Assembly: GCA_018873245.2 (NCBI GenBank) | Contig: JAEMBT020000005.1 | Location: 4,760,001-4,824,000, forward strand | Direction: 5' to 3' | DNA length: 64,000 nt | Source: Archegozetes longisetosus | Taxonomy: Eukaryota; Arthropoda; Arachnida; Sarcoptiformes; Trhypochthoniidae | Shown: positions 12,212 to 31,300 of the stretch, piece after piece | How the letters are laid out: every line of letters starts with the position of its first letter | How positions within the stretch are numbered: the stretch's first letter is position 1 | Translations under genes and position numbers: made by a program | The notes under the pieces: generated by a model | Databases searched by the model: none | Seen by the model: the letters and a program-made list of their open reading frames with translations, nothing else | What the model was told of the DNA's origin: nothing

Positions 12212-13919
12212 TTCATTAGTATTTTCAATGATTCGCTTATCAATTTCAAACTATTTATCAAAATAACATTTATTTTTACTTTTCTTTCATTATCATATCG
12301 TTTTAATTATATTTAAGTCAAGTTTATTTATATTAAATAAGTAATAAATTATATAATGAGTAAAGTGAGCAAAATAACAATAAAATAGCATATGATTTTT
12401 GAGAAATAATTGATAAATAAATTGATATTAAACGAGAAGTGAACACATATATATATATATTATACTTACGTATGACTCATATCTGTTTCAATACATTTTC
12501 ACTTAAATAATAACATATCTCCACAAATCATAATATAACCAAATTTAATATTTATATAATGTCAAAATAAAGTTAATTGTATGTTAATTTTAAGACTGGA
12601 TGCTATGGTTGTGATTGCGCTTCAATACTACAAAATAATGTGCAAAAATAATACTAACAATACATACTAAACATACAAACATAATACTACTACACACTAT
12701 TACTATACTTACTGTAACTTTACATACTGCTCAACTGTTTCCCACCCATAGTTACCACCACTTTCATAGAGACGGCACAAACTTAGGAGGTTAACTTCAG
12801 ACGTTTCTTTCAAATTGCTGCACATTCGCTTCTATAACTTCTTTAACCACTTCTAGACACTCAGTAGCCATAAAAAATGTTTTAAAGAATCAAATATGAA
12901 ATGTTTTATTCTAATGTATTTGATGTTTGGTTTGATGAGTTTGTAAAATGAAATTTTTTTCCAATCACTACTCAAGTGTTAATTCTTATAGGCTTGATAA
13001 GCATTTCTTGATTGAAACCACAAATCGTGAAAATTGTTTGTTCGATCAAAGTTTGAAATTTTTATTTGAATAGAAAAAAGTAGTTTGTGTAAAAATATTT
13101 AAACTTTTAGCTTGATTTATTTGTCACTTAAATTTGACGTAAACTTTATTACGGTTCTTAACTCGTAAAGATATCAATGTGAAAATCAAACAATATCTAA
13201 CTTTTAGACCTGAAATATCTATAAGCATCGACATTGAGCTGCGATCATGACTCAGAATTGTGTAACAAAATTTCAAAATTATCTGCAACATCAGAAGTCG
13301 TTAAGTAAACGGTCTAACATAGTTAATACAGTAGTGGAACTTCGGTTTAACAGAAAGCTTTGTTTTGATGACAAAAATCTTACCGTAACCAACAATTTGT
13401 TATGCAGAGCACGAAAATGAATTTATTAACACGCTCTCAAATTACAGTAACAAAATCAGCAAATGACCACAGAGTAGAGGAATTGCTTGAGGACTTCCGG
13501 GGAATTAAAAATAAAAGACAATCAACACTGCGTTTTGGTTTTAAGCCTATTCTATAGCGTCAAATCAAACTAGGAATAAGACTTAAGATAACTTAAATCT
13601 TATTGTGAACAAATCTAGGCCACAGTTTAACTCAACTCTTCAAACAATTACTCAAATGTAATTAAGAATAAACATTCGCTTCTTTAATAAATTTGACAAC
13701 AAATTTATTTAGTCGTTCATTTATATTTTTTCTCAATTAAAATTGGTTTTAATCCAAAATATTCAATACAATCGTTTAAATAATGTAAACTTTAATAATA
13801 AAAAATTCTATAATATCTAAGTTTTTAAAGACAGATAACTTATTTAATCAAAAGGAATGCATAAACAGGCAATAAAGAAGTTTCACAAATACAAGTTAGT
13901 CAAAATGAATTAAAACTTT
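12212..13919. other. Intergenic: WDR62 5' flank and BTBD7 3' flank
   Basis: No coding exon is supported. There is an (AT)n run near 12448-12461. An acceptor-like AATAG ends at about 12251, followed by an open frame leading into the outer WDR62 start, so an additional upstream exon cannot be excluded. The half nearest 13919 should include the BTBD7 3' UTR; a minus-strand AATAAA lies at about 13706-13711. Nothing else stands out. Confidence 0.4.
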
Positions 13920-16652
13920 TCATACAAAACGTGGTCTCTCAGACTCAAACTCTCTTTTAGAAGCGCCGATTCCAAGTGTATTATCAATAGAATCAGTGGA
14001 CCTTCTCGTCAAATGAAACTCTTCGATGGCTGTGGTTGCGATCGCAATATCAGGAATCAAATCACTGAGAGTACGACGAGATTCATTGCTTGAAAACTAT
14101 GAGATCAGAAAAAATGAGATAAAAATGGAAATGAGAGTAAGGATGAAATACAAATGAAGTACCTGTGAATCTAAATCGAAATGAGCCAATCGGGGAGTAG
14201 AGCTTTCGAGTTTGATTTCACTAGCATAACTATAAGGATCTCTATCTTCAGTCAAAGCATTTAAACTTGCGCAATGACTAGTAATGGGTCGCGGAGGCGG
14301 CGGTATACTTAATGATCCGACTTCGCTCGGTACGTATGAGAGTCTGGAAGAGGCCACGTCGTCAGGGGTTTCCAGTGAAAGAGAATAATTCGTCCCGTGC
14401 AATACATCGGAAGCTGCGTCTGGAAGACCGAATTCACGAACAACTCTCAGCTGAATAAGCTTCAACACTTCGCAACGATTCGAAACCAATGCCAGAGCCC
14501 TATGGCTTAGCGCTAAAGACTTCAGTTCTTGTTCTCTTTGCCTCATCAGTAACAGAACTCTATCTTCCAAAATAGGCAGTTGTGGCCGAGAACTAGCGTC
14601 AGGAATATCTTCATAACAAGCAGCTGATGAGCCAGAAGACGATGAAATGCATAAATGGTAATGATCTGATCCGAGAAAGCCATCGTTGACTGCTGTTAGT
14701 GATGATGGCTTTTCGACCATATAGAGTGCGTCGGGAATGTGTGAGATTTGTCGCGATACACGATTCGGAATCGTTTCTCCCTGTCTGCCAACCCTTTCCT
14801 CTAAGTAAGCTTTGGCTTCTTCGACATATGGAGCGAAATATCGCGGTCTAATGTAGGGACCAGTTCCCCTTCCCCTAAACCAAGAAGTTATTCCCCTAGA
14901 ATGAGGCAGAACCGAGTCTTCGCCCAACATATAGGGTGGAAGTGTACTGATTAGGCCTCTCTTAGCAGCATTCGATAGCATGTCGCTATCCAAAGGCAAG
15001 ATGTGACCAATCCTTACGTGACACATTAAATCAGATATAATATCACGCAGTTCTGTATCGTTCAGTTCTTTCTTCCGCAATCCTCTCCTCAGGCTATGAG
15101 CGGTATTGCTGACAACGTTGGGCTCTCTTTCTTCCATTCGTTTCAATAAACGATTTTCACCCCATTTGATGACTGCCTGCAAAACTTCGAGTTCACTCGC
15201 TTGCAAAAAGTCTGACTTTAAAGCTTCGATCAAATGCGATAATTCTAACTGACATAACAATGAAGAGGAAGCAATCGATGAAAATTCTTCTCTCATAAAA
15301 CAGAGCGCTTGTCTCTTAACCCACGGCGAGCCGTGTGGCTGTTCTGACCACTTAAGTATCATAATTAATGTGTCCAATGATAATGAGTCTATAATTAAAT
15401 CTTCACAACTTTGTACGAGAGAATCTAATTCGAGAAATCTTGCAATTTCATACAAGTCCATCACTTCTTTAACCATTACCACAGTTGAGACAGTGTTTGG
15501 ATTAGAGTTTGTATTATTGGCATTAGTATTGCCAGAAGTTTGAGTAACATTTGATTCAGTGACACATTTGCAAATCGACATATTTAGTAACTGTACTAAA
15601 TCAGCCGAATCTCTATACATGACGTGCAACAAAACTCGAGCAAATCTTCGTGGTATTATTGACTCATCTAAAACTATTTTTGTTCGTTGATTCACATTCA
15701 TTTGTTGGTTTGTGGCATCGTTTTCAGCATTTCTCCGCTGCTGTCGCTGAATGACATTCCTGAAGAATGGCGATCTAGCAGCCAATATAGCTCGATGACA
15801 AGCATACTCCGCTTGATCACTACATGCTCGACATTTCTTATAAATACTGTTTGAATAGTCTCTTGTTGGCGGAGGAGAGAACAGTAGAGAAGCATCACTA
15901 TAGACACCTGTTTCTAACAAGTGTTTGAGATCATGAGCCAAAGGATTGGGCACTCCGCACTGTTCGCTAATTCGTAACAACACATCATATGAGGAAGAAT
16001 TACTTCTCGGATCATAAGAACCCGAAAGTTCTCCAGAATACAGATAACGCAACAAGTCATTAAACAACTCGACTCGAAGTCCATTAATATCTAAATTGAC
16101 GTTAACATAACTGCCGAACGGCTTTTTGCCTAAAAGTTCCCGAAACGCGGGACAACGAACACAAACAATGGCTTTATGTACAGGAAAGTGAACTCCTTTG
16201 AAGATAAGTGTAATATCACTACAATATTTAAAGTCATACAGTTCGCATAAATCGTTTTGAGTGGTCGAAGCGAACGGTCGCGCGCTTTCGGCCAACAGAG
16301 ACAACTCTTTCAAGAGAGCACTCGATTCGTATTCTTCGCACAATTGCATGATATCTCTTGTACTCCACGAGGATATAAAATCTCTAAAGACTTGCGAGTG
16401 ATCGAAACATTTACTCGTTCGTCGTCTGCGAACCAAACGCTTGCGAAGTGTAGCCAAAGAGGACAAGTTCTTGCGTTTTTTCTCTTTGATGGCGGGCATA
16501 ATATTACTAAATGTCGAATCAGATGTTGAGTTGCCACTGGGATTACCACTATCTGAGAATGAGGTCCAGGAGTTAACGGTTTCCAATGAGTCCGGCGTTA
16601 CGAGAGATGAGTTATTGCTTGAACTCAATTGCGTCGAACTGTTGGCACCCAT
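13920..16652 (-). CDS. BTBD7: BTBD7-like double-BTB/BACK protein, two exons
   Basis: CDS is complement(join(13920..14096,14163..16652)), 888 residues. Vertebrate BTBD7 (about 1130 residues) regulates E-cadherin and cell-matrix behaviour during branching morphogenesis. The N-terminus MGANSS fits an N-myristoylation signal, and human BTBD7 also begins MGAN. A basic stretch LRKRLVRRRR follows at about 69-78. The first BTB domain (about 143-212) has CSDITLIF and FPVHKAIV; the second (about 235-360) has CHRAILAARSPFFRNV and IVLDESIIP. A BACK-like region follows with SLDTLIMILKWSEQPHGSPW. Later family blocks include YIRPRYFAPYVEEAKAYL, IPDALYMVEKP and VVREFGLPDAAS. The small second exon gives the conserved tail motif RRTLSDLIPDIAIAT (human LNDLMPDIAV). 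The Pro/Ala-rich tail of vertebrates is much shorter here. The intron is 66 bp. Confidence 0.95.
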
Positions 16653-18157
16653 TGTCTAATCAATTAATGATCTGTTGATTGGTTTGGTGTTAATAATAAT
16701 AATTAATTGAGCGCACTTTCAATTGGTTTGAGTAATTCAATTGACAATATTAATATTTATCCTATTTTCAATTCGTTAACTATTAAGCGATTTGAGTAAA
16801 AAAAACAATTATTTAAATGAATGAAAAATATTTAGTAAATTATATGGAGATGAGTAAAAAATAAACTTTGATTAATGTTGAAAAGATGAGATTAATATTT
16901 TTGTTATTGTCCTACTTTTGACATTTGGTGATCCAAGTGAACAGCCATTTTGCACTAACACTACAATTAACTGCTAAAACATTCAATAATAACAGCGATA
17001 TTCTCCTTATCTATGTGCTGCCACATACATATAACTCTTATTTCTTCACCCATAAACTACTTCTCTATTTACATTTTTTACTTTTTTATTTTTTAATTTT
17101 ATTTTATCAATTATTTTTTATTATTCTCTAATTAATTCTTAGAAACAAGTTATAACTAAGAATATAGTTGGAGAATCTATTTGAATAGCTATTAGTGTTA
17201 GATTTACTGATAGATATGAAAGGAAACATGTACATTATTGATGTAAAGTTATCATTCTCATAAGAACTTTGAATGAACTTTGAGAGATAGTTTATTGCAC
17301 TTTACACCAATCTATATAACTAAAGGCAAATCTCAACCTTTATTTTAGACTTTATCTTACCTCTTGGCTAAAGTTCTGCACAACCAAACTTAAAGATCAA
17401 GTTATTTTAGTTATTAGTAATATCCTTTAACGCTTTAATATTTAATCCTGATCAACTAATTGAATTTTGTTCGCTGATCATTCTAAATTTAAAACTTTAG
17501 TTAAGGCTAATGTACTTGAAGTTATCACTAACAATAACTTATATACAAGTCATTCTCAAAGTTTTAGATATGAAAAAGCACTTAACAGATTAATCAACTT
17601 TTGATTCAGTGATAAAACAACTCAAAATCAGTTTTTGTTTAGCTTAATAAACTTTCAATCTTAGGCAAAATTCAGTAGAATTAACGCGAAAAATAGTTGT
17701 TAAATAAGTTTTGAGCAAGTTTCATTCAAGTTTAGAAACCGATAGCATAAAAGACCGAATATTCATGAATCGATCCCATTGTTCTAAGAATACTTTCGTT
17801 GAAAACATTCAAAAAACTCCTTGTCATTTATTTATAGAAAGAATTGTTCATATCAAATGAATTTTTATAGAATGAGAAAACAATGATGTGCATAAAAGAA
17901 AATAAACAGAATTAACAAAATATCCTTTTCATCAAATTATTTGACTCATCATCAAAATAGCTGATGAATGACTCAATGATTATTTAACCGTAAACTCAAA
18001 CGGATTATGAGTAACAAACTAAAATGTTTTATTAATTTCATTTACTTGTTTGTATGTTTTAAATATAAACTTTTCGAGAGCACTTCAAATTAAACAATGA
18101 AAATGCAATTCAGATGAAGTTTATGCAAAAACAAAATAATAATTTCCAATTTTATTC
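16653..18157. other. Intergenic: BTBD7 5' flank and RRP15 3' flank
   Basis: No supported coding exon. The DNA is uniformly AT-rich, with a T-rich run at 17064-17131 that explains a spurious hydrophobic frame. On the minus strand AATAAA (18151-18156) lies 1 base after the RRP15 stop and could be a very early poly(A) signal. BTBD7 promoter elements are not obvious. Confidence 0.4.
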
Positions 18158-19070
18158 TCAGTCATCAGAATCACTATCAGTGTCTTTATCCCAATCTTTC
18201 ATTTTTGCTCCAATCATGAAGTCATCTCTCAATACTTTCCATTTGCGTTCTTCAGATGATTTTGTATCGGATTTGTTCTCAGTTGCGTTTTTGTCCTGAA
18301 AATGAAACATAAAGTTAAATGTCATGATTCTCTTTCAAAATAATCATTTCTATAATTACATTATTATTGGCTTTTTTCTTGAGTTTGTCGAGAAATTGTG
18401 TTTTAGTAAACTGCGACATAGCTTTATCTCTCTTGGTTTCAGACAAACCGACTTCATTCATCTTGTTCTTAATCGATTGTTGTTGTTCTCGAACTGCATT
18501 AAACAATTGAACGACACCTTTGGTGGCAATTGAAGCCAACGTTCGTTCCCTTTCCTTATCATTAGGGTTTGGTTTCAATCTTGCCATTAATTCCCATTCA
18601 TTTTTATTAACTTTAATTTTATTTCGTTTATGACTTTCGTCAGTTTTGGATTTTTTATTCTTTTTACTATCAATGTGATTATCATTACGTTTGACAACAT
18701 TTCCGTCTTCGTCGACCAACTCTAAATCATTGTCCAATTTGTCGCTTTTTCTTTTCCCGAGATCAATGTCTTTATCTTTTTTCGCTTTTGATAAAATACT
18801 TTTACTTTTTGATTTAGTTGACAAAACTTTATTGACAGCATCAGCCCACGATTTATTATTATTAGTTGTCTCTAAATTGTCACTACTTTTATCTTCAGTA
18901 TCTTCGACTGAATTGTCACTAAAATCATTAGAACTGTTGTCATTTATGTCTTCAATATCTCCTAAATTATCATCTCTTTCATCCAAACCTAAATCTGTAT
19001 CACTTTCGTCTTCACTCGAAATAGCATTATTTACCGAAACTTTACTTTTTCTGGAATGTTTGACTGACAT
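18158..19070 (-). CDS. RRP15: RRP15-like ribosomal RNA processing protein, two exons
   Basis: CDS is complement(join(18158..18295,18360..19070)), 282 residues, the same length as I recall for human. RRP15 is a nucleolar factor for 60S pre-rRNA maturation. The N-terminal 100 residues are Ser/Asp/Glu/Asn-rich and acidic, followed by Lys-rich stretches. The conserved core begins NEWELMARLKPNPNDKERER and continues TLASIATKGVVQLFNAVREQ. The second exon adds KWKVLRDDFMIGAKMKDWDK, the family C-terminal signature (human has LRDDFMMGASMKDWDKES). The intron (18296-18359) is in phase 0 with donor GTAATT and acceptor TTTTCAG. It is head to head with the ABC transporter, 296 bases between start codons. 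Confidence 0.92.
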
Positions 19071-19366
19071 TTTGTGATCAACTTAAATAAGAAGTTTAGA
19101 TAAGAAAGAAAATTAGATTTAATTTTAAGATGAGAATATGATATTTATTGCCAAACACAGAGCACATGTTATGTGAGAACACGTGACTCGTATTGCAATC
19201 ACATGTTTGTGTTAAACGAAAACACAAACAAACTTCAATCCAAAGTTCATATAAACTAACATTTGATTTAAATAACAGATAAAATTAATTCACAAATCCT
19301 TTAAACATGAGAAATAATACTCAAAACCATTTCTAAACGCAAATGAATACCAAATAAGTTGACAAA
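19071..19366. promoter_or_regulatory. Shared divergent promoter of RRP15 and the ABCC10-like gene, with E-boxes
   Basis: This 296-bp gap between opposed start codons contains the E-box CACGTG at 19180-19185 (109 bases upstream of the RRP15 start). Two weaker E-box forms flank it: CACATG near 19163 and CACATG near 19200. Bidirectional use is inferred from the spacing. CACGTG is a known control site of ribosome-biogenesis genes in animals through Myc/Max. Confidence 0.5.
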
Positions 19367-24918
<5,552 letters not shown>

Positions 24919-25050
24919 CCTCCTACTCTGACTAATTTAATAATTCCTCTCTTGATGTATACTCTTCTAGAGAATATTGCCTCATTTAAATTGTGACTTT
25001 TGCCGAATCTGACATATTTTGTACAAGTTTATTGAAATTATAGTTTCTAT

Positions 25051-25056
25051 AATAAA
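25051..25056 (+). terminator. Candidate poly(A) signal AATAAA of the ABCC10-like gene
   Basis: AATAAA lies 132 bases after the stop codon at 24918 and is followed within 25 bases by a T/GT-rich stretch (TTTTTGTTGTC). This is the usual layout of an animal cleavage site. Confidence 0.5.
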
Positions 25057-25301
25057 AGCATATTTTTGTTGTCTATACAGACACATTTGAAAGAACCAAT
25101 TGAATGAATTTGAACGCATACAAATAGAAAGCATGAAATTAGTGCATAAGAGCAATAATGTATTGGGTAGAGAAGGTTCATATTATATGAATTTTTAGCC
25201 CAAATAAGCGATTACTTGAAAGAGTTTCAATGTTTATAGCAATAATGTATTTAGATAACGATGCTTAATTTGTAGGATATAATTACGTTTGTCATTATAG
25301 A

Positions 25302-25331
25302 TTAGGTTAGGTTAGATTAGGTTATATTAGA
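25302..25331 (+). repeat. Degenerate interstitial telomere-like (TTAGG)n tract
   Basis: Six consecutive 5-base units in register: three TTAGG and three one- or two-base variants (TTAGA, TTATA, TTAGA). TTAGG is the ancestral arthropod telomere repeat, here internal and decayed. Confidence 0.65.
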
Positions 25332-28300
25332 CTATTTTTCAATAGATTTATTGAGTAAAACAATCGAGAATATGATAATTTGAATATTGCGATTCATTAA
25401 AGCTTAACATAATGCAATACTTGATTATGCTTTGCTATAATATACTGTGTTTCGATAAGCTTATGATCTAGTACTTCATGATCGATAGCGCCCACAACTA
25501 ACTTCATCTATTGCATCGTTTCCAATCGTTCAAGTAATTTAAACCTTTTTCTCTCAGCTAATCCCAAGTTAAACTTCTTATGAACTGAGATCTAATAAAT
25601 TAGATTTGTATCTTGTAAAAAACTAGCAATCTTCTAATCAGACATATATTGGGGAGTTTGATCTAATTCTATAGTTATTATATTTATAGTGCTCCGGATT
25701 GTCATTAGCAAAACAAGGCACTTATATCAGGCATATTCACGTAAACTATTGATTCATTCTTAGTATCTTATGCTTCAGTTATTCATAATTGGATATTCGG
25801 TGAAATTTGAACAAAGTTTCAATCTTATTGGATTTGATATAATCAATATTATGCAAATATATATCGATCCCAACATTTGAACGAAGCGATCAATCAAACT
25901 TAATCAGAGCTATAACTTAACCCTAGATCTAAATTGAAAAGTTCAACTCTTATCGTGAGCTCATCTTTCATGGCATTATTTAATTTAGCTCTTATGTCTT
26001 TTAGAACTATATCACAACATTTCAGTAGAAATGTTTTGTTCATTTTCGAATCTATCCATCATTTATCTTACCATCAAATGGAACATCAGACTAAATGTTG
26101 TTTCAATACTTTTCTAACTTTGTTTCCTAACTTTTTCTTTCTATTAAGTCGATTGTTTGTAACCAACAGTGACTAAAATGATGGTTGAATTTTATGAAAA
26201 TTACTGAAACATTATCGAATTTTATTAGAGCAAAACTGTTGTGAACTAAAACCAAAGTACAAGACTTATGTTGAGCAGTGAAACATATTCTCATAATTGT
26301 GATTTCTCTATGAAATGAGGCACGTATTGTTGCAAATCGCACTCGAAACTAATGCCTTAACTTTATGTTACACCAACTTATCATTACTATGAAACCCTTA
26401 TTTAACTCAAACATGTGTGCCATTTACCATACATACGTGAGTCCGCACATAGCTTCTTCCTCTCAATTCTGTCTCTTCTCAAAGTTTGTCTCAGTTTTTG
26501 ATATTTCCTCTAAATTTCTCAATTCTAAAGCTAACTTATCTCTGAAACTTTGGTTAAGTCTGTATTAATGTTCTGACTAAGGTTTCGTTAGTGAACTCAT
26601 TTTTTCAGCCCATCAGAAATTGATTTGGAATTCTTAGAAGAAAAAAGTATGAATAATATTAGAACTAATACATCTAGTGTCGCGATTTCTATAATTATTT
26701 CAATTTTATTGTGTAAAAGATAGCTTTACATAAAGTTAGATGTATTGTATACTTACAAATGAGCAGATCTTTCAAGCGTTAAAGAGAGTGATATTTTGAG
26801 ATAGAGCTATAAATTGAGGCTCATAGAAACCAGAATTTAATTTAAAGAACCAGAGCTAGAGAATGGAGTGAGGTGAGCATTAATCAACTTGAGATCTAAT
26901 ATTTAATGTTATAATGAAAACGAAGATGAAGTGCTTGTGTTTTAACTGAGTAATTGCAAACTGTACAGTTTAATATTGTAAAAGTGATGATAAATCACAG
27001 TGAATAAGTATGTTTTTAGTGAGAGTACAAGTAATTTATATAAATGCAATTGACTGCATATCAAAGTGAATCTCGATTGTCCACATCTGTTTCTTTATCG
27101 AAAGCTAACACATTGCTGAAAACAATAACTAATGTTCTTACAATTGATTTGTTCAGTTATGTTGCTAAAGCTGATAATATCTCATTAATAATAAACACTA
27201 AAAAGTGTATTGTTTATTGGAATGTATACGATTCAATTAAAACAAGTATAAAGTAAAAAAGGATGATAATAACAAAGTTATAACAGTTGAAATAGTATGA
27301 ATAATTGTATAGTTGGATATAGTTAAAGATATATGATTGACAGCCAATAAGCCAATACGACATGCCCCATATGTTAGGTTTTATATATATAAAAGTGAAG
27401 TTTTAAGAAAAATCGAAATAAGATCAATATCTATCGCACTACACTGTAGAGTATTGAAGCATAAATAAGTGTTATATCGCTTCTATTTAATGATATCACG
27501 TTCAACTGCCTAATCATTACGTTTGCATCAATGCAAATATATTAAGCTTTCTTCCTCTACCATTAATTGATTATTCAAAATATATATAAAACAAGCTTTT
27601 TTGCTTGCAATATCTCAAACAAGCGTTTTTTCTTCAAATTGATCTACTTCTTATCTGAAACTTTTCCATTGAACAAACTAGAGTGTTTTTTGTGTCTTAC
27701 ATCAATTTCTATCAGACAACTTCAAAGCTCAGTAGTGGAGGAAGAATAGAAAATTTTAGACTCGAGCAGATTTCACATTTCACTCCCGAAGAGATCTATT
27801 TAGTAGAGATTCTTTTGGAGTCATCAAATAGTTTCAAGTGTTATAAAGAGATGTGTATTTTTGGGAACATCTCAAATGTATAGATATCTGAATGGTAGAA
27901 AATACAATTTCGGATGAATAAAACAAACGATTTTGAAGTTTTCAATTTCAACTATAGTTAATTACTGACAAGATTTTTGGAATTAAAGTCAGTTTCATTA
28001 ATAGAGCCTGAGATTTTCAGGATCTAATGCTTATTTTCAGTGGTATATGAAAATAATAGCAACGTTTTAGTACATTATCACTGTTTATTAATACTATAAC
28101 TATAATAATAACTGAAACATTTGATTACTTAGCTTCTCGATGGCACACCAAATTGTTTAGCAGAAGTTTATCTCACAATCTCAAGTCTCTTAGGCTGACA
28201 TTCGATAATTGATAGAGTGAATCAAATATTGGATACTTTATTTGGTGAAATTGTTGGGGATTCGATCAGAAATTTCTGATAAGACTGTTGGAATGGTGAG

Positions 28301-31300
28301 TTATAATAGAGGCTCAATGTTTGAGAGACTCTCATATAATGAGTATTCATACCTCATTAATAATAGTGAAAAATAATCAAAATATTAATGGTTTGTCTCA
28401 TTTTTGTCATCTTAAAACATTTGAAGTGAGTTATTTATTATAATATATTTGGAGAGAGCTTATTATGAGAGACATTATACACATGAAGCTTTTCAAAATT
28501 AAAAGTATTAAATATTTGTCACATTAATGCTCGAGTATTTAGCATTTTGACACTTCATTTTCTTATGAGAATAACGAACATCCAAAGCTATCAAATATTT
28601 TTCACTTTCAAAAGCACATAGAATTGACTGGCAAAAATAGAGCAAAATATGCTAGACTGACAAAAGCTTTTAGACATTCACATAGTAACAAACAGTATTG
28701 CCTTACTAAGAGTTTTGGTAGGAAGAGTTATGCATTAAAGTAGTAATGACTCGATCAGCTTTGAAGAAGTTTTCAACAAAAAGAATTTTACTATGTGTTT
28801 GCAACCTGTGTGAGAGGATTCAACATTCAAGTGAATCGGATAAATGGAGCTTGATTAAAAAAATGACAGCTACCAGTTTGACGGATACTACTAATGCTAA
28901 ATCACTAAAGTCCTATTTCAGATAAATTGAAAGATTCCGAAAGACTGCTTTCGTAAAAATCTACCCCTTTCATATGCAAATAAACAATACATTCTTGAAG
29001 AGAAGAATAAATTAAGATCTACTTTATACGCCACTTATAGTATGCAAATTGAATAAAATATCAATTTCAAAATTCATGATATCAATTCTAATTTGCATTG
29101 TTTAAACTAAAATTTGTTGATTCGTCGGAGATGTCAAATTTGTTATATTAGTTGAGAAAACTGGTGCATGTATTTGTTGATTGGTGCAAACTTCAAATAA
29201 TGAAGAACTGAACACTTGGTATATCTGATTTATATATACAGTTAAACCTGTCTATCTGTAGTTAAACTCTTTTTAAAAATCAAAACAAACCTTAATTTGT
29301 TATGGGCCTGTTTACGTCTTTCCTAGAGAGGGCTTAGCTATTTGTTCAAGATGAAAGCATTTTGTTGTATGTTTGCGTAATATATAACTTCTTTAACAAA
29401 CTTGAATTGAAAAAATTAGTTTATTTCAACTTATTATTAGTAGTAATTGTCAATTCTTTGAAAATGTTTTTATCGTTGATTCTCTCAAGTTTTAAAATGA
29501 ATGCATCTAATACTTAGTAATCACATTAAAAAATTTACATAAGCTTAAGTTGGAAATAAAAATCCTATTAAAAATAGTATTACATTATTTAAATGAGACC
29601 TAAATTTATTGATTTCATCTTGCATGCTTTTTACGACTAGAAATTTAATAATATTCACGAGAGAGATCTTATCGACGTTTTTAAATATCTATGCAATTCA
29701 GATTAAGTTAAAAACGTCTAAGAAATTTCACTTCTAAATAAACATTTGAGTCTAAGTCATATCCATTAATATTACGACTATACTCAACGATACTCACACG
29801 CTATCTGAACACTCCAGTCCCGAGTTTTCACTCACTTGTCAGTCTCAAGTCAGCAAATTTCATCAGTTAAAACATTCTCAATACTCAATTTTGTTTATGT
29901 TATTTGAACTCTAGCTTTATCTCTATATGCGTTTGATGAATGATATTAAATGCCATTCAATACACAAACTATGTCGAAATTGTTTAGAGGAGAATGAATT
30001 ATAATTTTTTTGTAAAAATCGATACTAGACAAAGGCAAAGTTTTTATATAAAAACGAATATTTCTAATATGAAAAGTATGTGCTAAGACTTGACTCTGGG
30101 TGCTCGTGCTGACAACCAAGCGCCAAATGCTCGAGCGTTGAGCATGACTAACTAAAAAGATAGAATGAAGTTGGTTGAGTAACCTGATTATTCTAGCAGT
30201 TACTTATTGAAGACTTATTCTAATTGAAAACTGGTATTGTTCGGCAGTTTTTGTTTAAGAGAACAATTGATATTGTAAAGATAGTGGAAAGGTGCTTTGT
30301 TGTTTAGAATATAACAAAATTGAGATTACAATTATTTGCTACTCACAATCAAAAGTAGTAAAAACAAACAGAATTGACAAAGTTTTTCGATTAGTCGTAG
30401 GATTGGATTATTGGCGTCAATTGGTGGCCATAGTATTAGTTTTGATCTTTATTTATCGAATGGTAAGAAAGTCTTTAGAGCGTGAAAGTAGGAAAATAAA
30501 AGTTAGTAGCAAACAAAGAAAAGGGCTATAATAATTGTGATTTTTTATTGATTTGTTTTTGTTACTTTATTATCAAACTTTTGTCGACAAAGCACTTATC
30601 GAACAAGTTTAATGAGAGCACAACAAATCGAAAGTAAAGAGTTTTATCGATGTCGATTCACTATTTATTCGCTATTTGGTTGCGAGATATCAAACCCAAC
30701 CTTATGAAAGATAACATTTTTCTGCCCAAATATTTGCTTTCACTCCAATTGATTTTCTATGTCAATCCTTAGGTTCAGGCTTTTAACTCTTATAATGTCA
30801 GCTAAAGCAGTTCTTGTACGATAATATTGGTACCAGAATATTCTTGTCGTTTATCATTTATTCGCATCAACTTATACATACAGATTATAATGATTTCAAC
30901 AATTTTATATTCAATGCTTGTAAATGCAAAACAAATACAGTTTAATAATAGTAAAATAATAAATCCATTAGAACTTATAAATATTTAGTTAGAAATATAC
31001 TTCATAAGGAAAGAGATGTTATATATTATTAGATAATAACTTTTATGTCAAACATAAGTCAAGTTTTAAAAAGCTTATAGTCTTAAAAAGAAATCTGTGA
31101 ATTGAAAAAGTGACGAATTTAGTGATTAGAAGTGTTAGAAAAGTAATATAAAACTGGTTGTTGAGCCAGAAGGTTGTGGTATATATATATATATATATTT
31201 TTTTTAATAAAAGGGTATTAAGTAGAGAGAACTGAAACAATATAATAACGAAATGAGTTTTGAATATTTAAAATGCCTGATAATCTCCGTTATTCTTGAG

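Noticed and set aside
18691..19077. Ser/Leu-rich plus-strand frame of 128 codons
   Set aside because: It is the antisense shadow of the acidic Ser/Asp-rich RRP15 N-terminus.
30292..30531. 79-codon frame with a hydrophobic helix and a Lys/Arg-rich tail
   Set aside because: It looks like a small membrane protein, but there is no family match, no promoter or splice context, and the desert yields many such AT-rich frames.
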